DNA of 33,770 bases from positions 1 to 33,770 of the IMG/VR virus record IMGVR_UViG_3300025141_000397; one strand, written 5' to 3'. The DNA comes from a virus. Below the pieces are notes generated by a model that ran no database searches, was not told the origin of the DNA, and saw nothing but the letters and a program-made list of their open reading frames with translations. Positions 28,293-33,770 of this stretch are shown one piece after another. The stretch's first letter is position 1. Every line of letters begins with the position of its first letter. The position numbers and the translations under genes were made by a program.

Positions 28293-28596
28293 TGATTAAT
28301 TTCTTTTTAATAATTAATGCTTTTAATTGTGAATTTCTAATAATCATTTTACCTCTATTGCCATCTTTTAAATCGCCATGAAAGATTGTCTTGAATATTG
28401 TCATACGAACAACTCTCCATCTTCTCTCATCTGCTCCAAGCAATAAGTTATCATCAAGATTGACATCGTTTCCTCTGATCATCATTAGACCGCTTAGAAA
28501 TTCTTCTATGAAACCCCTGGCTAACCATACAACCGCTAATCCAATTAAATACCATGTAGCTTCGCCCAATATATCTTTAAAAAAATCTTCATTCAC
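28267..28596 (-). CDS. Membrane protein in the lysis cluster (109 aa)
   Basis: A 109-residue protein with one clear hydrophobic segment near residues 12-26 (EATWYLIGLAVVWLARGFIE), possibly a second short one (FLSGLMMI), then a basic cytoplasmic-like domain (NRGKMIIRNSQLKALIIKKK). It may be a holin or an accessory membrane protein; no family is recognised. Confidence 0.5.
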   Translation of the reverse strand: MNEDFFKDILGEATWYLIGLAVVWLARGFIEEFLSGLMMIRGNDVNLDDNLLLGADERRWRVVRMTIFKTIFHGDLKDGNRGKMIIRNSQLKALIIKKKLINGHEQEAS

Positions 28597-28608
28597 AGAC
28601 TTGTCCTT

Positions 28609-29040
28609 TTATTCATAGCTTACGCTCACATAAGCCATAGGTGTTGAATTAACAACTAGTTCTGGATTAAAATTCGCACCCTCTGCAATATATTCGCCCC
28701 ATATCTTTTTTCCGCCTTCTATTTGTATAGGCTGAATACCCGACCATATAACAGAATCTTGAACCATTATATACGCATGGAAGTAAGCGTCATATACGCC
28801 TTCTTCTAGCTGGAATATGTAATATGAGAACACTGGTCGCCAGGTATTGACTCCATCTTGTTCGGCCGTTGCTTGAAAATATATTGGAATTTTATTTTCC
28901 GCATCTATTATTCTTTTTTCAACCGTCATATAAGAATCTTCACATCCAATAAAAGCCAATCCTATGCAACTAAATACAAGAAGGACCAATATAAATTCTA
29001 TTATATCCCAAACTTTTTTCACTTCTTTTTCTTTCGCCAA
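28609..29040 (-). CDS. Lipoprotein-like or membrane-anchored protein, possible outer spanin partner
   Basis: A 143-residue protein with a charged start (MAKEKEVKKVWDI), a hydrophobic core (ILVLLVFSCIGLAF) and then IGC (Cys33), a near-lipobox that has Phe at -3. The rest is beta-rich (VYDAYFHAYIMVQDSVIW). It overlaps the preceding TM/coiled-coil gene by 22 nt, like overlapping i-spanin/o-spanin genes. The long n-region and large beta domain are unlike Rz1, so a different lysis or surface lipoprotein is possible. Confidence 0.45.
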   Translation of the reverse strand: MAKEKEVKKVWDIIEFILVLLVFSCIGLAFIGCEDSYMTVEKRIIDAENKIPIYFQATAEQDGVNTWRPVFSYYIFQLEEGVYDAYFHAYIMVQDSVIWSGIQPIQIEGGKKIWGEYIAEGANFNPELVVNSTPMAYVSVSYE

Positions 29041-29306
29041 CTTAAAGGGTTAATATTAAATTCCTTTTCGTAAAACTTAACTCTTTCCTCTAATTTTGCT
29101 ATTTCTTGTTCTTCATTTTCAATGTGCTTCGATAATAATTCTTCTATCTGACTATTTGCTTCTAACATATCTTTTTCTAATTCAAGAAAACGATTATAGA
29201 AGTAGAAGCCTTCACCGACTAATCCACTAATAAATACGAATAGAGCAATAAAGGCTTCTTTCCCTATTGGTGCATTATCCCAATTTATAAATGAACTTTT
29301 AGCCAT
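29019..29306 (-). CDS. One-pass membrane protein with coiled coil (i-spanin-like)
   Basis: A 95-residue protein: N-terminal membrane helix at about 16-37 (KEAFIALFVFISGLVGEGFY), then a long coiled coil (LELEKDMLEANSQIEELLSK, then NEEQEIAKLEERVKFYEKEF) and a Lys-rich end. This is the layout of inner-membrane spanins (Rz). The overlapping downstream lipoprotein-like gene adds support. Without a confirmed o-spanin the call stays tentative. Confidence 0.5.
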   Translation of the reverse strand: MAKSSFINWDNAPIGKEAFIALFVFISGLVGEGFYFYNRFLELEKDMLEANSQIEELLSKHIENEEQEIAKLEERVKFYEKEFNINPLSWRKKKK

Positions 29307-29330
29307 TTACAATTTAGTTTACGATGGAAG

Positions 29331-29570
29331 TTAATCTTCAACTACTTCTGCTTCCTCTGGTTCATTTAGTGCTTTATTCAAGTCACTATCATAACTTTTC
29401 TTACTAGCCATTAATTCATCGTGATTAAAAACAGAGTTTTCCAACTTTCTGTTAATATTCACAAGATGACTATAAGCCTTAAAGGCTTCTGGGTTTTCTC
29501 TAAGCTCCGCTTCTGTGTACTCTTTACCATCGTGGTTAAGTACAATGGGGTCTTTTTGTTTTTTTGCCAT
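29331..29570 (-). CDS. Small protein, DUF6447-like (79 aa)
   Basis: A 79-residue acidic protein: PIVLNHDGKEYTEAELRENP, then a helix with HLVNINRKLENSVF and KKSYDSDLNKALNE, ending in Glu/Asp. The short strand plus DGKEY turn followed by a coiled-coil helix resembles DUF6447-type phage proteins. Function unknown. Confidence 0.55.
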   Translation of the reverse strand: MAKKQKDPIVLNHDGKEYTEAELRENPEAFKAYSHLVNINRKLENSVFNHDELMASKKSYDSDLNKALNEPEEAEVVED

Positions 29571-29595
29571 TGTTCACTCCTTTGGTTATGTGTTA

Positions 29596-29925
29596 TTAAA
29601 CTTTTTTGAAATCTGCTATAGCTGCTTTTAGTCCATCACTTTGAGCTTTAGCTCTTGCCATTTCTGCATCATAACGTGCTTTTTCTCCTTCTAAATCAGA
29701 AAGTGAATATTCACGCTTACTATCATCCATAGCATCACCAGATTCAGCATCCCATCGTTTCTGACTCAAAGCAACGTATTCACGTTCCTCTTTGGCTTGA
29801 GCGTATACTAAAATCTTGCCATTGTCATCTTTTTCTTCATCTACTTTTTCTCGTATGACCTGTTTCTCTTTTCCAAAAGAAACTTTGCTACCAGATTTCA
29901 ACGAACTGTATTTACTCCAATCCAT
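29596..29925 (-). CDS. Hypothetical protein (109 aa)
   Basis: A 109-residue, highly charged protein beginning MDWSKYSSLKSGSKVSFGKE, with two strand segments (KVSFGKEKQVIRE, KILVYAQAKEEREYVALSQK) and a C-terminal helix (EGEKARYDAEMARAKAQSDG). Gene order suggests a small virion or fibre-associated protein. No family recognised. Confidence 0.6.
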   Translation of the reverse strand: MDWSKYSSLKSGSKVSFGKEKQVIREKVDEEKDDNGKILVYAQAKEEREYVALSQKRWDAESGDAMDDSKREYSLSDLEGEKARYDAEMARAKAQSDGLKAAIADFKKV

Positions 29926-29954
29926 TATATTCTCCTGTTAATTGTTATTCTATA

Positions 29955-30302
29955 TTAAAAAGGTTTACCAAGATTTATGGTCGGATTTTTTGATTCTGAC
30001 CATTGTTTCTCTATTCGTGATTCAACTGATTCAATTCCTTTTTCACCAAGTGATTCTTTTACCCATTCAATACATTTATCTTCTGTTAAATCGCTCCATT
30101 CAATAAAGTTGTCAAGAGGGTCATAATACTCTACCCCTTCAGATGCCTCAATAACATCAGTATTTATTTGCACACGACCAAACACTTGACCCATACCGTC
30201 CCCATCACCATCCCAAGCGTGATAGTTTATTTTTGAGACAACGTTGTTTTTACCACTTTTTTGTATATCGTATTCTAAACTTGATATTGTCCATTTAATC
30301 AT
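29955..30302 (-). CDS. DUF7936-like protein (115 aa)
   Basis: A 115-residue protein beginning with the MIKWTISSLEYDIQ strand, then VVSKINYHAWDGDGD, FIEWSDLTEDKCIEWVKESL and ending NPTINLGKPF. I recall this arrangement (WTISxLE, DLTExxxxxWV, P-x-x-x-x-G-x-P-[WF]) from a phage family annotated as DUF7936, often next to tail-fibre genes. Function unknown; it may be a fibre-associated structural protein. Confidence 0.6.
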   Translation of the reverse strand: MIKWTISSLEYDIQKSGKNNVVSKINYHAWDGDGDGMGQVFGRVQINTDVIEASEGVEYYDPLDNFIEWSDLTEDKCIEWVKESLGEKGIESVESRIEKQWSESKNPTINLGKPF

Positions 30303-30313
30303 TTACTAAACTC

Positions 30314-32962
30314 CTATGCATTGCTTAATGTTATAGATACAATTGGATGGCTACCGAAAATCATATACGAGCCATCCCCGTCTTTAATTTCATCACTTAA
30401 TGTCCATATAATAGTATTTGTACCGCTTGATTCAGAACCAGCCGCTGATATTGTTGCACCCTCTTCAACAATAGAATTTTCATTCCAAACAACTGATACA
30501 TTTGAATCCGCACCACTCATTACTGATTCGCAATAAGAATTATTAAATGCATCTAATCTTCCACCAATATGAATCTTATGCCAAGACCCCCAGTATGCAT
30601 TTGAATCTACAAATGTAATCGTTATTGTATCTGTATCAGTTCCAGCTATTTGCCCAGTATACTGATAGAAACCCGGGGTAGTAGTTCCCATCATCAATGA
30701 AGCACAATGAACTGTAGCTCCACTATCTTCAGCCATATATACATCTGTACAAGAAGCATTACCAAGAACTGCCGTATTATTACCTTTTCCATTAGCATCA
30801 TATCCAATTACAATTTCATTTGTTGGGGTTGTAGTATCAAAATCAGCCTCCGCACCAATAATTATACATTGGTCAGGGCTTGTTGCGTCAGAACCAGCAT
30901 CATCATGTTCTCCAGCTCTATAGCCAACGGCAACATTATTGCTCCCATCTGTATTTTCGTAGAGTGATTCCATCCCAATAGATGTATTAGAATCACCAGT
31001 AGTTAAATCTGCTAACGAACCATAACCAAGTGCAGTATTGCTTAACGCACCATTCATAGCGGCACTCGTAGCATAGTTACCAATGATTGTATTATAATTT
31101 GATTCCGCATCTGCCCAAGAACCACCGCCTGTATCTTTACCGATAAATATATTATTATTAGAACCTGCTGATGTAGATTGTGTTCCTCCACCCTGTGTCC
31201 TATCTGCGGCATGATAACCAATGACAGTATTATTACCACCAGTTGTATGCTCTTTCAATGCTTCACTACCAACAACTGTATTACCTAAGCCTGATGTAAT
31301 TGCATTTCCAGCAACATATCCAATAAATATTGATTCATCAGCATCAGCGGTCATAACCCCTTGACCAGCTCCATATCCAATACAGATTGCTTTATCAACC
31401 AATACTGTTCCTTTACCAGCGTTAGTACCTAAAAATACATTACCCCAACCAGTTTCTAAAGCAAGACCAGCTTGATATCCCAACGCATTATTATATCCAT
31501 CTCCAGTAGTGAAAGCAGTTAGAGCTTTTGCTCCAATAGCAGTATTATAATCTGCTGGAGTAGTCATTGCACTTAATGCTTGATAACCTACAGCAGTATT
31601 ATAAGTTGCATCATTCATTGTAGCATCAGATACTTGATGACCTATAAATGTATTATAGTTAGAACCAGCATCTAAACTTGCACCAGCAGAATGACCAAAT
31701 ATTGTATTTGATGTACCACTATCATTATTGGATAGGCTGATGCGAGAGTTGGAGTCAATTTTAAATGCCTGTGCTGAATTAGTATATACCATAAATGATT
31801 CATTTGCGGCTGTTGCGCTTAAATCAACTTGTATATAAGTTCTATTTCCACTATTTGAACCAAATAAAATAAATTGATCCGAAGTATTTGGTGCTAATAA
31901 TTGCATATTTGTATCACCAGCCGTTTCAAGTACAAGTGGAGCATTTGCATTTCCAGTTATGGTTCCTGCGCTTCCTGTCGATACGTGTAATGCTCTGTCT
32001 GGTGCCGCAGTGCCTATACCCACCCGATTATTTGAAGCATCTATTGAAAGAGTGTTAGAATCAAAGTTTATTGCATCTACAGCGGCATTTAATGTTATGT
32101 CTTTTGTAGCATCTGATAAATCAATTACATCAGCAGTTATATTTACTGCTGTCCCTGCCGCTATTGTTAAATCAGTACCATCACTTGATATATATTCTCC
32201 GCCTTTATCATAGAAATAAAGTTTTCTGTCAGCACCTAATCGCATACCTTCTGATTGAGAAGCATTTCCATCAGTAGTATAGAATACCATATCAGCACCA
32301 TTTTCACTTGCTGACCAAGCAGCATCCGTAATCGCTTCGATTCTCGCACCTACTGTTATATTATTACTACTGTCCTCTGCTCCAGCAAATTCAAGTACGC
32401 CAAGTCTGTGTCCGTCACCCATAGTGGCACCATCGTTAGCATATAATCTTAAATGCGCTCCAGTACCCGATGCACTTGCAACCGAACTTGCAATAAGAAC
32501 ACGTTGATCACTAGCATCTAACGTAACCATATTTGCATTACTACCACCGTCATTCACTCTTAGGATAATATCCTTATCAGAAGTAATGTTTTCTATATAA
32601 GCATCATCTGATGAAGTATATAGTTGTAAATCTTTTCCAGCTCCAAGAGCCATTTTTGTAGCATCTACTGGAACCCATACATAGTCCGTACTACCTTCTG
32701 CCAATGAAAGCATTTGCACTGCATCTGCATAAAAATCTAATACACCATCACTGGCTTCTGTTATATATGTTCCAGTATTTGTGCCATCAAAACCAAATTT
32801 ATCAGTAGCATCTATAGCTATTGATGTGGTTGCAATACTTAATGCACTATCTGTAGCATCACCATCTTCCAATTTTCTTAGTGTGCTATCTATACCACTA
32901 GAATCTATCTTTAATAATAGTGTGTAGGTTGAGGCAATCGAATTACCCGATAATGTAGCCAT
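30314..32962 (-). CDS. Fibre protein with NTAVGY-type repeats (882 aa)
   Basis: An 882-residue trimeric-fibre-like protein. The N-terminal about 330 residues are beta-rich (KDLQLYTSSDDAYI, NNRVGIGTAAPDRALHVSTG). From about 405 to 700 comes a long series of NT(A/I)xGY/G-type units with AL or AG turns (NTFIGHQVSD, NTAVGYQAL, NTAIGAKAL, NNALGYQAG, NTVIGYHAAD, NTALGYGSL, NNVAVGYRAGEHD), as in left-handed beta-roll adhesin heads. The C-terminal about 150 residues are a distinct domain. No S74 intramolecular-chaperone end is visible. It probably binds host surfaces; its place near the capsid gene also allows a head fibre. Confidence 0.8.
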   Translation of the reverse strand: MATLSGNSIASTYTLLLKIDSSGIDSTLRKLEDGDATDSALSIATTSIAIDATDKFGFDGTNTGTYITEASDGVLDFYADAVQMLSLAEGSTDYVWVPVDATKMALGAGKDLQLYTSSDDAYIENITSDKDIILRVNDGGSNANMVTLDASDQRVLIASSVASASGTGAHLRLYANDGATMGDGHRLGVLEFAGAEDSSNNITVGARIEAITDAAWSASENGADMVFYTTDGNASQSEGMRLGADRKLYFYDKGGEYISSDGTDLTIAAGTAVNITADVIDLSDATKDITLNAAVDAINFDSNTLSIDASNNRVGIGTAAPDRALHVSTGSAGTITGNANAPLVLETAGDTNMQLLAPNTSDQFILFGSNSGNRTYIQVDLSATAANESFMVYTNSAQAFKIDSNSRISLSNNDSGTSNTIFGHSAGASLDAGSNYNTFIGHQVSDATMNDATYNTAVGYQALSAMTTPADYNTAIGAKALTAFTTGDGYNNALGYQAGLALETGWGNVFLGTNAGKGTVLVDKAICIGYGAGQGVMTADADESIFIGYVAGNAITSGLGNTVVGSEALKEHTTGGNNTVIGYHAADRTQGGGTQSTSAGSNNNIFIGKDTGGGSWADAESNYNTIIGNYATSAAMNGALSNTALGYGSLADLTTGDSNTSIGMESLYENTDGSNNVAVGYRAGEHDDAGSDATSPDQCIIIGAEADFDTTTPTNEIVIGYDANGKGNNTAVLGNASCTDVYMAEDSGATVHCASLMMGTTTPGFYQYTGQIAGTDTDTITITFVDSNAYWGSWHKIHIGGRLDAFNNSYCESVMSGADSNVSVVWNENSIVEEGATISAAGSESSGTNTIIWTLSDEIKDGDGSYMIFGSHPIVSITLSNA

Positions 32963-32990
32963 TAGAGTCTCCTTTCCATGAGATCAGAAT

Positions 32991-33006
32991 GCACGGCCTT
33001 CCGTGC
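32991..33006 (-). other. Short GC-rich hairpin before the fibre gene
   Basis: GCACGG, a 4-nt loop, then CCGTGC. It lies in the 54-nt gap between the 114-aa gene and the fibre gene. With no T-run it may act as a weak attenuator or RNA-processing site. GGAAAGGAGA follows as the fibre gene RBS. Confidence 0.45.
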
Positions 33007-33016
33007 GGTTATAATA

Positions 33017-33361
33017 TTAATCAATGAAGTTCCACATCCTGTCTTCATCTTCAAATTTTGTTAAAATAGTAGACCAGCTATTATGAATCATATATTCCGG
33101 CATCATAGCTGACAATCCTTCGGTAGTCTCACCAACCATATCGGCAAAAGTCAATTTTATTGCCTGGTTTATCGTTGCAGAAGTTCCGCCTTGGTCCACG
33201 GCCCATGCTTTTAGCATTTTACCTAGACTACCAGAATGACCAAGAGCTTCTAATCCAGCTCTCATAGCGTCATTTAAACTTTTAGTACTAGTAGTACCAG
33301 CTACATCTAGCCAGTATTCTTTCCATAACTCATTAACGCTACGTTTGGTGCCTATGGCCAT
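33017..33361 (-). CDS. Hypothetical protein (114 aa)
   Basis: A 114-residue protein with helices (SVNELWKEYWLDVAG, LNDAMRAGLEALGHSG, INQAIKLTFADMVG) and an aromatic acidic end. Two-gene overlap (TAATG type) with the preceding 62-aa gene. It resembles small helical proteins that sit between capsid and fibre genes in marine phages. Role unknown. Confidence 0.6.
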   Translation of the reverse strand: MAIGTKRSVNELWKEYWLDVAGTTSTKSLNDAMRAGLEALGHSGSLGKMLKAWAVDQGGTSATINQAIKLTFADMVGETTEGLSAMMPEYMIHNSWSTILTKFEDEDRMWNFID

Positions 33362-33549
33362 TATTTAGATTCTTTTTTAGAGGATTTTAGTTTTGCTTTT
33401 GGTTTTGGTTTTATTTCATTACCATCAGCATCACACTCTATAAATCTTTCTTCAAAAGACTCAATATCATAGGATCTGGAATCATACTTGATAATTTTAT
33501 CAGTATTGCCAACCTTGAATTTGTCTTTTGGCTTTTTAAAATATCTCAT
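33361..33549 (-). CDS. Small basic protein after the capsid gene (62 aa)
   Basis: A 62-residue protein: MRYFKKPKDKFKVGNTDKII, an acidic middle (SFEERFIECDADGNE) and a Lys/Pro-rich tail ending in serines and lysines. It is the first gene after the capsid hairpin. Small basic proteins here are often head-decoration or completion factors; no family is recognised. Confidence 0.6.
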   Translation of the reverse strand: MRYFKKPKDKFKVGNTDKIIKYDSRSYDIESFEERFIECDADGNEIKPKPKAKLKSSKKESK

Positions 33550-33571
33550 TATTTCTCCTATTTAAGATGTC

Positions 33572-33594
33572 TAGGGGAGAATAAATCTCCCCTA
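33572..33594. terminator. Perfect hairpin between capsid and downstream genes
   Basis: TAGGGGAGA (33572-33580), loop ATAAA, TCTCCCCTA (33586-33594): a perfect 9-bp stem 14 nt after the capsid stop. In the minus direction no strong T-run follows, so it is likely a partial terminator or mRNA 3' stabiliser that raises capsid output relative to downstream genes. Confidence 0.65.
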
Positions 33595-33607
33595 AACTTT
33601 TACCAGA

Positions 33608-33770
33608 TTATGATACGTCTGTTATCATATAAACGCCAAATGAATCCTGGACTTCAATTACACCACATTTCAGAGATACAACGTATTCTGTGTGCTGATA
33701 TGAAGCATCGCGCTGTGTCTCAACATTAATAAGACCAGCAGATGAAATACCAAGACCAAGAGCATTCTTA
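33608..33770 (-). CDS. Major capsid protein, C-terminal part (runs off right edge)
   Basis: The minus-strand frame is open from the right edge to a TAA at 33608: 53 residues (NALGLGISSAGLINVETQRD, EYVVSLKCGVIEVQDSFGV, ending TDVS). The NALGLG helix, the VETQRDAS segment and the final G-V-x-E-x-x-D-x-x-GV strands are what I expect at the C-terminus of HK97-type capsid proteins of marine phages. It is the continuation of the gene at 1-622 in a circular map. Direct joining leaves the frame one base short, so a small piece is missing. Confidence 0.8.
   Translation of the reverse strand, partial: KNALGLGISSAGLINVETQRDASYQHTEYVVSLKCGVIEVQDSFGVYMITDVS

Noticed and set aside
30700-31750. Repetitive pattern in the fibre gene as a tandem DNA repeat or diversity-generating region
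   Set aside because: The repetition is at the protein level (NTAVGY-type units) with divergent nucleotides; no template repeat or reverse transcriptase was found.

Overview
The window is essentially one genome of an uncultured, AT-rich, tailed temperate phage (Caudoviricetes, siphovirus-like). The signs are a terminase pair, portal, Mu gpF-like protein, scaffold, major capsid protein, tail tube, tail chaperones with a -1 frameshift site, a short tape measure, tail-tip proteins and a tyrosine integrase. Shine-Dalgarno-like sites (AGGAG, AAAGG) precede many genes. A possible inner-membrane/lipoprotein spanin pair would suit a Gram-negative host; no host can be named. The two window ends hold the N- and C-terminal parts of the same leftward capsid gene, so the map is circular or permuted, cut inside that gene, with a small piece (3n+1 nt) missing.

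Layout. (1) 6155 down to 1, continuing from 33608 to 18158, all minus strand: one late transcription unit. It runs HTH regulator, TerS, TerL, portal, gpF-like, minor head protein, scaffold, small protein, capsid, two small proteins, a fibre with NTAVGY-type repeats, small proteins, a lysis-like cluster, neck proteins (two are tandem paralogues), tail tube, G/GT chaperones, tape measure and two tail-tip proteins. (2) 6422-8692, plus strand: a very AT-rich accessory block with a GP88-like cysteine-rich protein, three tiny ORFs (two clearly membrane-like), two coupled small genes with their own terminator, and one more small gene. Three copies of a 26-bp composite repeat bound the last two units. 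(3) 16928 down to 8714, minus strand: the early operon. It begins with a small HTH repressor-like protein, then an SSB-like protein, a Holliday-junction-resolvase-like nuclease, a cytosine-C5 methyltransferase overlapped by a second long frame, another PD-(D/E)XK protein, an Nmad1 protein, zinc-ribbon and membrane microproteins, a RecB/Cas4-like nuclease and a primase-helicase. (4) 17056-18153, plus strand: integrase, divergent from the repressor-like gene, with palindromic operators over its promoter.

How it fits together: the HTH protein at 16728-16928 and the operators at 16993-17024 probably form the lysis/lysogeny switch. The early operon replicates, recombines and modifies DNA. The late operon builds the virion and lyses the cell, probably under the HTH protein at 5754-6155. 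The most unusual items are the dual-frame methyltransferase locus (13409-14727), the repeat-bounded plus-strand cassettes (7597-8746), the -1 frameshift in the tail chaperones, and a fibre gene placed close behind the capsid gene. No tRNA gene, CRISPR array, insertion sequence or clear attP was seen.
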